Made by a program: the position numbers and the translations under genes. Under the pieces are notes generated by a model. It had not been told where the DNA came from. It searched no databases and saw nothing but the letters and a program-made list of their open reading frames with translations. From Beroe ovata (Eukaryota; Ctenophora; Nuda; Beroida; Beroidae): 33,349 nt of DNA. Location: the NCBI GenBank assembly GCA_946803715.1, contig CAMPET010000019.1, forward strand, positions 204,885 through 238,233. The letters are read 5' to 3'. Positions 21,039 to 31,278 of this stretch are shown here, piece by piece (positions within the stretch are counted from its first letter, which is position 1; each line of letters begins with the position of its first letter).

Positions 21039-21415
21039 AGGATTTTTTACTGATGGAAAGACAGCATCATGGAGACATTGATATGACATGCAGGAACTAT
21101 CGTGTATAACACACTGTCCATTGTTTCTTATGTAAAGAGTACGTGCAATTAGTAGGTCTTAGTAATGTTGCTGAGAACAAGTCTGAGCTCAACTGTTAGT
21201 CGATCACTTGACTCGCATCTTAAAACTGTTAATTGTTAACAATGATACCCGAAAATGGTCTACATAGTATTCTCTGAATGAGATTTTGTAACATAGGAGT
21301 AAGAAGATGTTATTCTATTGATTTCATCTGACGAAGAGATATCGACTAAAGATGCATCGACGAAGGAACTCGACATATTCAGCTGTAACATAATCTCATG
21401 ATAAAATAATATGCC

Positions 21416-21945
21416 TTGAGACCCAGTCGACAGTTTCGCTTTCGCAAAATGCTGCGTGATGGATTGCGCGAAAAGATTTCATACGGCGCGCGCATATCCA
21501 ATGCGCGGCATAACATATGCGCGCCGCGCACCGTATACCTCAATCTAGTCCATGTCGATCGCTCGTTGTCGATCGATGGTAGACCCTGTCGAGAATTTCG
21601 TTTTGCGCGCGCGCGGCGCAAACTTATTCTCGCGGCTTTGTGCACATGCACACGTTGCGCGCCCCTGTTCTACTCAGTGAACTGAAAAGTCGTAGACGCG
21701 CGGAGTATTTGGGTCACGCAGCGCGGGAACACGCGGCTTGCATCAGCGGTCTAGCATCGCCAGACAAATCGCTCGATTAGTACACTAACACTGAAGTGAA
21801 AACTCCGTCGAGAATTTAACTGCGCGCGCGAGCTAATTTTCTCAGACGCTTCGTGCGTCGCGGCTTGCATCTGGTAATTAATTTGTGCCACCCGAACTGC
21901 AAACAAAGTGCTCAAATAATCGACAGGGTCTATCATGAGTAGACT
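21416..21945 (+). repeat. CG-rich dispersed repeat (family R1), long copy
   Basis: About 530 bp of CG-rich DNA in AT-rich surroundings with many short inverted motifs (cgcgcgcatatc, gcgcgccgcgc, tcgatcgctcgttgtcgatcga). It contains two gacagggtctatcat-type sites, one inverted (about 21579-21593) and one direct (21922-21936), and a 33-bp segment identical in reverse to 10242-10274. No coding gene is present. The spacer from 21039 to 21415 shows nothing else. Confidence 0.7.
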
Positions 21946-22274
21946 ACTGTAAAGGCAAATTGTTGAATATCGAAATTGTTGAATATTATCATGTTGATAG
22001 TGAACTAGAGTTAAATTAATAAAAAAAAAGTTGTATGACTATGATGATTAATCGACTTTTTCGACTTTGATATGTTAGCAGTCAGCAGAGCATATCCTGT
22101 TAATTATGAGCAGGAATCAAATTTTTGTGAAGTAGTTTGCAATTGGTAGTTTATTAAGTTGGAACTTCCCCTTACCTGATGGTTCATACTCGTAGAAATG
22201 TTTCATTTTAACACAATATTCCTTATAGAAATGTAGAGTTACTGAAGTGTCAAGGAGCCTTCTGGAATTGAATC

Positions 22275-22844
22275 ATGGAATCACGTAATTCTAAGAATAA
22301 GCATGTTCACATACTAGATAGACCACTAAGTCGAGGAAAGTCTGAGATAAGTTTAAGCTCATTTGCTTTCTTATTCTCTGAATATGTCCAATACTGTACA
22401 AATAGAGTTATGACCATCCCAGACTTGCAAAATAAGCTTACTAAGCTTGGCAATGATGTTGGCTTTCACCTGGTTGAAATACTGAGCCATAGAGAGAAAA
22501 CTCCTAAGAGAGAGAACAAACTCATCAATACATTACTTTTCATCAAAGGACCAGTTTGGAAATCCCTCTTTGGCAAGGAAGCAGACAAGCTAGAAAGAGC
22601 TGATGATGATGAAAAGACATACCTTATCATTGAGAATGAACCTCTTGTCAATCGCTTCATCTCTATTCCAAAGGACAAAAGCTCACTTAATTGTGCTGCA
22701 TTTATGGGTGGTATTGTTGAAACATTGTTAAACCATAGTGGATTCCCTTGCAAAGTAAGTGCACATTGGCATAAGGGAAGTACACTTCTTATCAAGTTTG
22801 AAGACTCTGTCATGCAAAGAGAAATTGCTATCAAGAATATGTAA
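22275..22844 (+). CDS. TRAPPC5: TRAPP complex subunit 5 (Bet3 family), single exon
   Basis: An uninterrupted 189-residue frame, against 188 in human TRAPPC5. Recognised segments in order: an N-terminal ILDRPLSRGKSEISLSSFAF, LFSEYVQYC, GNDVGFHLVEIL, LLFIKGPVWKSLFGKEADKL, then ENEPLVNRFISIPKDKSSLN, CAAFMGGIVETLLNHSGFPC and KVSAHWHKGSTLLIKFED. The Bet3-type fold assembles TRAPPC5 with TRAPPC3 and others in TRAPP II/III, which activate Rab GTPases and tether vesicles at the ER-Golgi interface. It is the only intronless gene in the window. Human TRAPPC5 also has its coding region in one exon as far as I recall, so it need not be a retrocopy. No poly(A) remnant is obvious downstream. The start is the first ATG in frame and gives the family length. 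Confidence 0.96.
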   Translation: MESRNSKNKHVHILDRPLSRGKSEISLSSFAFLFSEYVQYCTNRVMTIPDLQNKLTKLGNDVGFHLVEILSHREKTPKRENKLINTLLFIKGPVWKSLFGKEADKLERADDDEKTYLIIENEPLVNRFISIPKDKSSLNCAAFMGGIVETLLNHSGFPCKVSAHWHKGSTLLIKFEDSVMQREIAIKNM

Positions 22845-23336
22845 TGATATGAATGTAATGAAAGATCCTCACTTCAGTAATAACATAGACATGCAAAGTT
22901 TTTCAAAAAGCTACTGAGCACAGTGACAGTTGAAAGAGAGTAGGCTATAAGTGATGTATTAATGATACATCATCGTTTAATTATTGGTTTTGTTGAGGCA
23001 ACCTTGACTGTCGCCTTTCCTATGTCTGTCATATTGATTTTCAAGGGGGCATTTCATAACATGACAATTCAATAACCATTGTTTGCATCGTTTACATTCA
23101 AGTTTGTTAAATCAATTGGCTGGCTACCATAATGAAAGCTTGCTGATTTCATTTATATTTGAGGAAAATATTTGCAGCTGTGATAACTCGTTTACTGCGT
23201 ACCTAAAATCTCTCTTCAGATGTCATACAATCTCACGGAATAAGAACTTGATTACAGGAACTCAAATCAATGTCAATAGACTGAAACTGTAGGAACTAGG
23301 AACCCATTGTTTTCATGTAAGGATATAGATCTCATC
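22845..23336. other. Spacer between TRAPPC5 and the CD36-like gene
   Basis: About 490 bp with no coding signal. The small open frame at 23083-23292 has no family-like sequence. The promoter of the CD36-like gene is expected here, but no clear TATA box is seen. Confidence 0.5.
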
Positions 23337-26300
23337 ATGGGGAAACAGGCTTTCGTCCTTTGTTTAGCAGCATTTGGTGTAATTCTGCTGATAGTTGCAT
23401 TTGTTGGGAAAACTCCGCTTTCAAACTTCATAGATGAGCAGATTAAGCAGGTTCGTATTCATAACAAAATTGAGGTATTTGTTGAAATTTGGTGATGTCA
23501 CTAGTCTTAATAACGGTTTTTCAGAAAGTAGCGCTGAAGCCAGGGAGTGACTCATACGAAAATTGGCAAGAGTCACCTGTTCCCATTTATGACAGTTTTT
23601 ATCTTTTCAATATCACAAATCCCAGTGACTTCAACAATGGAGGGAAGGCCCGACTTGGATTGGTTGGCCCTTTTGTTTACAGGTTATGAATCATGTTTCA
23701 TACCCGTTTGAATTGTTTGACATTTGAATTGTGAGATTAACATATCCTTATTCCCTTTTCCAGGAAAATTGCGATTAAGAAGGACGCAAATTTCAGTGGT
23801 GACCTTGATGTTGCCATGTACTATGATTACACAAGATATGTGTTTGACAACACAGAGACCCTGAAAAACAATAACATTACAACGCTCAGTGACATAGTTT
23901 TCATCCCAAATCTACCGCTCATCACTGTGGCATCACAGATTGCCCATAACTCGAATTTGCCCCCTGTCGTCAAGACAGTACTTGAAAGTGAGTTTGTCGA
24001 TCAATTCCGGCACGGGCGATCTGTATCAGAGCTTTCACTTATTCCTCGAGAACAATGACAGAAAGCGTGTCTGAGGATACACTCTCTTATCCGATTCTAC
24101 TTTGAACCTATGTTCCATGACTCGGATCACTATAAGATCACCACTTCGCTGGCAGGTTTAGTAGAAACATATGAGGAACAGGAAGGGATCGATTATTTGA
24201 CTCTGAACGCGACAGTGGAGGATATTCTGTGGGGAATGGATGATCCCATTATGGCGCAGTTGTACAAGTTCAATCTAGCACCATCACCCCAACTCTCTCT
24301 CCAGGTGTGAAACACGGGGGGAACTTCATATCAACTCCCATTATACCCCTCTTAGCTCATACCATGCCCCAACTCATAAAAACCCCGAAATATTCGAAAA
24401 AAAGTCGAATCGTCATTTGGGCGTGGTATGAACTTCAAATGATTGTAGACGGATGATTGGTAAAAAAAGGTTGATACTTGATTTCCATGCAAATACTACG
24501 TATCCCCATGTTTTTTGGACGCCGAATCGATTCCCGGTCGAATTTTAGCCATATCTCGCTCCCCTGAAGAGCTGTTCGTCAGGTGACTTCAAACCTGACA
24601 TCTGAGAAGAAATGATAATTTTCCTCGGATTTCCCGATGAGCTAGGTCAAAAATTCTTACGGATTAGAATTCTACGTCAAAAAATAGGCCAGGAACACCA
24701 CTTTTATGTGAGTAGGAGAGATAATTTCGTGGAAAATAGTGTCGTCAGCGCCAGTTAAGTCACTTATATCACTTTTGCCGATATCACTTTTTTCTCAAAT
24801 CCCAACACATGACATATGCAGTAGCTATATTCACGAACGACTCACCAACGTTCGACGTTGTTCGTACATACATAGTAAAACCTTCCAAATTTCCAGAACA
24901 AAATTCAATGAAGGAGCACTTGTTCACAATGACGTCATTTCTGCAAATTAGCACTGAACGAGTAAATGGTGATGCTTCCTCAGTCGTTCGGTGTAAGCTT
25001 ATTTTATCCTTGTTGTCTGCATTATATGTCATACTCGAGTTGTTAAACTCTCAACCAGACAAACGGTTCGTCTGACCCAGCTGCCGAGACTCAACCTACG
25101 TTAGTGTACACTGGAGTGACAGATATTTCCAGAGTAGACGAGTATCTGCTATACCACGGACGGAACTCCAGGTTTCATATTTCACATATCCCAAACTCTC
25201 GCGATTTAAAAACGCCCATGGTTTGCTGTTACTGAGTGGAATTAGAAATGTGTGTGTAATCACGTACACATTTTCACAGTGAGTGTTGGGGTAGCGAGGC
25301 AGCCAACAGAATCAATGGGACAGAGGGAAGCATGTTTGAGCCTCTGCTGGTGTACAACAAGAGTCGAGCTCTGACCATTTATAACGAACAACTATACAGG
25401 TAGCTTTATTCTCAGTCAAATGAAGGTATCACTGTGCCCCCTGCTGATATCCGGTATAGCAGAGTTATCTCTGGAATTCGGGTCTCAAATATCCATTCCC
25501 TGCTACAGGTCAGTTGATCTGAACTATGTTGGTGAGTCCCACTATGCGGGGATACCGTGTTATCAGTATAAGATACCATCATGGGCACTAGAGAATATGG
25601 ATAGTAACCCAGTGAATGAGGCGTACTATGCCTATATCTACTCTGGTATGCTCAATTTGACTGAGTGTGCATCAAGTGGTGAGTGCTGAGTTACAGGGAG
25701 AAATGGTATTGTTCACACGTCATGAAATCAATTGTTATCGTCAGTCAAGTTGATGGGTTTGAGTCTGCAATACTCATATGACTGATTACATATTGTTCAT
25801 GTTATTATCACTGTTCGTGTTAACATCAATTCACTTGCCTTCGTTCAACTCACATGATTGCTTGTGGACATGAAATGGGACAAAATTCTTTGGAGCGCGC
25901 GCGAAATTCGGAAACAAATGTAAATAAAGTTGAATTTCAACATTTGGCGCACGCGCGTTTCTAACTGCATTTGATCGGAAATGATGCTAGTCTTTTTTCA
26001 GTTCCGCTGTTCGTCACGAAAGCAATGATGTTGGATGCTGACGATAGGTTGAGTAAGAATATAACTCTTCCTACTGCACCAAACCGAACTCTACACGACA
26101 CTTACCTTTGTGTCGAGCCTGTGAGTTAGATACTATCTTGCACTGACCAATAAACCGTATCTTGCAAGATCATCAATGTGTCACATGATATCACCCCTAT
26201 ATTCATTGTGTTGACATCTCCATTTCAGTACACTGGTGTAGTGGTAGATGGACATAAGAGGGTACAAATTAACATTCAGATAGAGCATCACGATGTTGTT

Positions 26301-27100
26301 GGGTGAGCCGCGCATCATGATCATATTCGCATCATGATCAGATTCACATCATGATGTAACCACAACTCAATATGACACTCGTTTTTCTTCAGGATCCTAA
26401 ACAACACTCAGCCAGCATTCATACCACTTATCTTAGTTGACGAGGTTTGCTATATATAGAATAGGATGAGTTACTCGTCAGGTGACCTTTAACCCGACAT
26501 CTGAGAAGAAACTAGAATTTTCGTCAATTTCCCGATAAGCTAGCTATAACATGTTCCCCAACTTTATCCTCCATTTCAATTTCAGCATGGAAGCATAACG
26601 GGAGATCTAGCTGACACGCTCAAGAATTCCCTGCTAATTCCAGTTCTAATATCACACGTGATGTTCTATGTACTGATTGTAGTGGGTGGTGGAGTGTTTT
26701 TCACTGGCGTGACATGTCACGCGGTCATTCTACGGAACAAGTATAGAGCTGCAGGTGACATCTCATTCTGACGTTATGTGAGAGATTTATTGACAAGTCT
26801 TGACGGGGGAACTGGACTACTTTCCATGATGTGCAAGATTTTGTCTGTTTCAGGTTCTGACGAGCTTGTCTCGTCGCAGTATGAGCCTGACGACTATACT
26901 CAGAATTTGATACAGTCTGACGAAGGGGAGGAGAGAACACCAGAATCATCGGTGAGTGAATTCCCTCTCATATTCGCTCTGTTCTTCCTAACATTCCATT
27001 CCATAGCTTGCATTTCCTTTTTGTTCAACCATTCAACTCACAGGACCAATTTTTGAGCTTCGATGGTAAGACCAGTAGGTATTTCGAGGCAAGTGAATAG
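23337..27100 (+). CDS. CD36/SCARB-family scavenger receptor, 13 exons
   Basis: Exons are 23337-23450, 23525-23682, 23764-23987, 24066-24304, 25059-25171, 25280-25399, 25509-25678, 26002-26120, 26229-26302, 26393-26444, 26586-26754, 26854-26951 and 27044-27100. They join in phase to about 568 residues. It has the family's two-membrane-segment hairpin: an N-terminal segment (FVLCLAAFGVILLIVAFVG) and a C-terminal one (VLISHVMFYVLIVVGGGVFF), with a large glycosylated ectodomain between. Diagnostic pieces are PVPIYDSFYLFNITNPSDF, LGLVGPFVYR, TVEDILWGMDDP, FEPLLVYNKSRALTIY, CVEPYTGVVVDGHKRVQINI and ILNNTQPAFIPLILVDE. Members (CD36, SCARB1, LIMP-2) bind lipids, lipoproteins or microbial ligands at the plasma membrane or in lysosomes. 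Which of these fits is not decidable here; no clear lysosomal dileucine motif was found in the acidic tail. The acceptor of exon 4 is chosen by phase and is the least certain junction. Confidence 0.9.
24478..24725 (+). repeat. Dispersed repeat family R2, copy 3, in a CD36-like intron
   Basis: Carries ccatgcaaatactacgtatc, cgaatcgattcccggtcg, gaagagctgttcgtcaggtg, gatttcccgatgagctaggt and gaattctacgtcaaaaaat in the same order and orientation as the copy at 16435. The long intron 4 (24305-25058) is otherwise unremarkable. Confidence 0.75.
25894..25962. repeat. CG-rich inverted repeat in a CD36-like intron
   Basis: gagcgcgcgcgaaattc at one end and ttggcgcacgcgcgtttc at the other are partly complementary around an AT-rich centre. 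It is a small hairpin-forming insertion within intron 7, possibly a remnant of family R1. Confidence 0.45.
26470..26562 (+). repeat. Dispersed repeat family R2, copy 4 (short)
   Basis: Only the middle of the family unit is present: tactcgtcaggtgacct, cgacatctgagaagaaacta and tttcccgataagctag. It lies in intron 10 of the CD36-like gene, just 3' of exon 10. Confidence 0.65.
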
Positions 27101-27381
27101 ACTCATTGAATAATATTCAATGACTACCGTGATGTCAGAACCATTTAACGTTGAAATAATGTGCCATGTGTAACATAGCATTAGATAGCTGGTATATCTA
27201 TTTTCCAGGCTAAAACTAGAGCATGCAGTTGTTACAGTCTTTGTATGATAAGGAAATGGGGATCAATGTTTTTAATTTATTTGATATGACTTTTTTCTGA
27301 TTATCGTATATGTACCTCGATCAAGACAATTGCTGAATTTCTGTTTTATCATGCACTCTGCTTTGTTATGTTTCGTTAGTA

Positions 27382-27387
27382 TTTATT
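27382..27387 (-). promoter_or_regulatory. Candidate polyadenylation signal AATAAA of the M1 peptidase gene
   Basis: tttatt on the plus strand reads AATAAA on the minus strand, about 310 bp past the peptidase stop codon at 27694. The position is plausible for a 3' UTR end but no transcript evidence is available. Confidence 0.3.
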
Positions 27388-27640
27388 AGAAATCAGCACC
27401 GCTCAGGGCGTGACCCATTTCGTATAATGTATGTTTTTTGTTTGTTATTTTCAGAACTCTTATTAAAACTCCTTGTTAAAAGAAATATATTACTTCAATC
27501 ATTATTGAAAGCATCCTTCATGCACGATCCTTATACCTATATTATATCTCTCGGAATTCCACAGTGTCATTGCGGCTTTACAATTCCACAGTCTGAGTGT
27601 CGCGGCTACTGTAGCTATGATAAGTCTGATTGTGTCAATA

Positions 27641-27670
27641 GAGAGAGAGAAAGAGAGAGAGAGAGAAAGA
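27641..27670. repeat. (AG)n microsatellite
   Basis: A short gagagaga run just past the 3' end of the minus-strand M1 peptidase coding region. The overlapping plus-strand open frame at 27427-27828 passes through it and is antisense to the peptidase exon. Confidence 0.85.
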
Positions 27671-27693
27671 GTCTCACTTCCCTCCCCCACCAA

Positions 27694-30475
27694 CTACTGA
27701 TCCCCGAACATTTCAATGTAGAGTACGAGCAGGTCCTCCACATATCCTGGGTATACAGCGAGGTCGTAGCTGGTGGCAAGTACTCCCGCCATTTCCTGGC
27801 GCAGCGCCATTTTCTCTGTCGCTCCTAACACGGCGTATGCCATCTCTATTCGACCGTAGTGCTCCAGGAAGTCGAGTACTACCTCCTCCGTGGCTGTGTG
27901 ATTAACAGCCAGGGCTAGGTCTGACCACCTGAATTCGGGTCGGTGTGAGGCGATTGACAATTAGTTCCTTACTTTAGGTATTATTGCCATTATGCAGTGT
28001 TCTCGGTTATACTTCGGGTATGCATGTTACTCAAGAAAAAACAATGTTACTCAAGAAAAACTCACGCTGCAAATGTGTGTGGATCTGTCTTGTAGGTTTT
28101 AGTGAATCCGAACATTGAGTCCAGTCTGTTAGCTAGCATTTTCCAACTCCTTTGCCTAGACTTGCTCATCCCTACTTTGCTAGCGGCCTTGCCCAGCCTC
28201 TCCAACACAACTATCATCTGAGCAATAGGATATTAACTTCATCGGTTTCTAATCATCGCAATTAGGATTAGGAATCAGCTCTGCATGATAGTCACCTGGC
28301 TATGAATCGTGGTTGCTAAGTGAGCAAGAGTTCCGTTTCCATGGTTATACACGTCCGCAATATCTTGAATGTTAAACTCTGCCTCCTTAACCTTCCTCCT
28401 CAGACATACTTTATAAAGTTCTGAAAAGATTTTGATACTTTGAAATAATTATGTCAATCCAACTTTTCATTAAAATTAACGGGTTATCTTCTTCTTAGGA
28501 CATGGCTAAACCTGCACAGAAATCGTAAATGTCCGAAGGGAAAAGCTCTAGGGGGACATCAGTGTCTGGGAATCGCAACCATTGAGTAATGCTGATTTTC
28601 TGTTCCTGTGTGAGTGTTCAAATCAAGTGGGAGTTCATCACATTATTCGATATGTCATGATGAATGATGATATCATAATCCTATTTTCAGGTGTTTGAAA
28701 TATCGAGTGATGGGAGTTTCATCACCAATCTGCAGCAACAAGTAAGAAATATTGATTCTCACGTCGTGCTATATTATAGAGCTAGCGTGTTTAACTAGCA
28801 CTCGAGTTAGACTAAGAGTTTCTTCTTACCTCCGTGAGACTGCTCGTCTGCCGTAGAATATGTACGAAATCATCGGTATCCACAGACTGATATTTGTATT
28901 CCTTGAGAAACTGCCTGAGAATCTTCTCCACTTCCTTCCTCGACAGCATGCTCGCGAGGTACTCCAGGAAGAGGGCTCCCTTATTGTATGCCACATAATT
29001 CAGTCCCTCAAACGGATGATTTGAGTACAGGTACGGTGTCAAGATTCGCCTATCCTGCTCGAATCCCACTATCGCTGTCTCCAGGGAGGTGAATTTTTTC
29101 CGTCGGATGAACATCCCCACTTCCTCCCCGTATATTTCATCCATGACACTCAGCTCGAGGAACACTGTGATCCCCTCAGCTAGCCACGCGTGTGACACGT
29201 ACTTTGGAGTCACGTGGTTACCGAACCAGCTGTGTATCAGTTCGTGAGCTACCATCTGCCCGAACGCATAGTTCGGTCGGGTCGTTAATCGCTGGAGATC
29301 GAGAGTAGTGGAGGAGACGTAGTTCATCATGGGGTATTCCATTCCACCGAATATGTATCCAGGGGGTGTTATCACCACAACGTACCAGCTCCCTGGGTAA
29401 TCTCCGATCTTGTCAACGACAACGTCCATCATGCGAGGTATCTGAAGTGGGGGATAGTCAGTGCGTTGCTTAGCGACAATAGGAAGTGTCAGTGCGTTGC
29501 TAAGCGACCATAGGAAAAGTTAGTGCGTTGCCCGGCGACGACTGGTCATGCAACTTGTACTATTCAATAGATAAAACCCTAGTTGGCACATGCCCCCTTG
29601 ATACTAACCAAAGAAAGAGCGCCACTGTCCACTAAATCCTTTAGTATCGCATTCTCTGCCCACACCGTTATGGATACCTCTGAACCAGGAACTTCAACCG
29701 ACCCAATGTCCGCCACGGTAATCGCAATGAGGTACGGTGGGACGGGTTCTTGAGGGGTAAAGTCGTACACGCGCCAACCCCCCTCCCCTCTGTACTCCCC
29801 TATGTCACGTGAAGAATTGGGAGTTGCGCTGACCAGTGCCGTGTAGGGGGATTTCACCCTGATTTCCGCTGCGAATAAGAACTTCACTGCGGCCGAATCT
29901 TGGCACGGAATCCATCCTCGTGCATTGGATGGCTGCGTCACCGACACCAGGAATGGCCTCTTCCCGCCATGTGTCTGGTTTGGGGGAACAAAGTGCAGCG
30001 CTGACGATTCCCCCGTCACCCTGTAGTATATCCTCAGCTTGAACTCCCCGATACGGAAGTTGTTTTTGATCGCCAGCGCGCACCTCATGACACCGCTGTA
30101 CGAGGTGTCAGCGTGACACACCCGCTCAAAGTGGTACGATTCCAATGTGACCGCGTCCACCACCCTGCTCACTGTGATCGACTCCCCCATGTCCAGGACC
30201 AGTTCCGGCTCCCGTTGCAAATACCGGTGCCAGGCATCGCTCACAAACTTGGCGAATGTCTGCTCCACGTACCCATCTATTGTCTCCGTTTCCATGTCAA
30301 CGGTCAGGTTTAGCGCCATGTGGATTGTCCGTATACTCTCGATATCGGACAGAGTGTGGTCTCTGTGCTCGTGTCTGAACAATTTGTGCAGGATGTCCTC
30401 CTTCTTGCCCTTCTTGGATATGGCCAAGTGTATCACATATAGGAGCAGGAGTGTGCGTGCCAGTTTACCATGCAT
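27694..30475 (-). CDS. Secreted M1 zinc metallopeptidase, leukotriene-A4-hydrolase/aminopeptidase-B type, 6 exons
   Basis: Minus-strand exons are 30475-29609, 29441-28830, 28605-28512, 28420-28296, 28217-28066 and 27928-27694, with phases consistent, giving 694 residues. The N-terminus is a signal peptide (KLARTLLLLYVIHLAIS). The N-terminal saddle has RGWIPCQDSAAVKF, as in LTA4H. The zinc site is HELIH at 355-359 (H355, E356, H359) with E378 in WLAEG, and the catalytic Tyr is Y441 (VAYNKGALFLEYL). The amine-binding GGMEN motif reads GGMEY (321-325), so Glu324 is kept but Asn is replaced by Tyr. A C-terminal helical domain follows. The protein probably acts outside the cell as an aminopeptidase. 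LTA4H itself is cytosolic, and epoxide-hydrolase activity should not be assumed. A TATA-like box lies 107 nt upstream of the ATG. Confidence 0.9.
29457..29542. repeat. Three-copy tandem repeat in peptidase intron 1
   Basis: Units beginning gtcagtgcgttgcttagcga, cagtgcgttgctaagcgac and ttagtgcgttgcccggcgac are arranged head to tail with a period of about 31 bp. They lie between exons 1 and 2 of the M1 peptidase. Confidence 0.75.
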
Positions 30476-30581
30476 TGCAGTAGCACGTGTATATTTGCAA
30501 ATAACAACAACAAACGTATAGCTAAAGGGTTGGCAGTAAGAAAGAGAGAGAGAGGGGTGGTTATAGAGGCGTGTAGCCCGG

Positions 30582-30589
30582 TATTTATA
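30582..30589 (-). promoter_or_regulatory. TATA-like box of the M1 peptidase gene
   Basis: tatttata reads TATAAATA on the minus strand, 107 nt upstream of the proposed ATG at 30475. A start site about 30 nt downstream would leave a short 5' UTR. This is inference from position and sequence only. Confidence 0.35.
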
Positions 30590-30597
30590 AAATATCT

Positions 30598-31278
30598 TTA
30601 GTTCTCACGGTGAAAATCAAATTTGGAGGCCGTTTAATTTGATTGAACGTTCCTGTGCTCTGTAGTTTTATTTGTACTATCCAATATCCGTGCAAGGGGG
30701 AGCCGCGCGCTCTGAGTTTTTCCATTAATGATTTTATAATGCCACGCTACTTCTTGGAGAAAAGATAATCTCTGTAATTCGATCATTCATGAATTTGATG
30801 CTATGCAGAAATGTATTATCAAAATGTAGTTGCGAAAACTACCCTAGCTAGAAAATACAGAATATTCCGAATCGCTTTAAGTTTAACCTTCTCATGAAGA
30901 TTTCAAAGGGCGTTATTAAGATTTTAAATTCAGTCCCTAGGAAACTGTACAAAACTAAGTACAGTATGAGTAAGAAATGAGAAATACATTCCCTGTGTCT
31001 CGAAAACAAAGTCTGAAGTCAGTAGTAGGTACCTGCTTATTTCTTCCACTTTCGGACGGTGTGGGTTTCAATCAGCTAGCAGTAGCAGCACTACCACAAC
31101 ATACAAACTCTACTGGGTATATTATTAAACTAAGAGTAAAATCAACAGCTTTATTTACACCAACTAAACACATTCAATTCTATAAAAACCGTCCAGCAGC
31201 TTCATCATAGAGCTATAGAGTTTGTACCGTCAGCATCACAGTATTCACGCTGCTGCGCGCGGCTTTGTGACACGTGCA
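30598..31278. other. Spacer between the M1 peptidase and the coiled-coil gene
   Basis: About 680 bp with no supported gene. The plus-strand open frame at 30977-31210 (77 codons) has no recognisable features, an AT-rich context and no splice partners. The region separates the start of one minus-strand gene from the end of another. Confidence 0.5.

Noticed and set aside
22275-22844. TRAPPC5 as a processed pseudogene or retrocopy
   Set aside because: The frame is intact at full family length, no poly(A) remnant is seen, and intronless coding regions are not unusual for this gene.
27427-27828. 133-codon plus-strand open frame
   Set aside because: It runs antisense through the last exon of the M1 peptidase and through an AG microsatellite, with no recognisable content.
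30977-31210. 77-codon plus-strand open frame
   Set aside because: No domain, no splice partners and unremarkable composition; a chance frame in spacer DNA.
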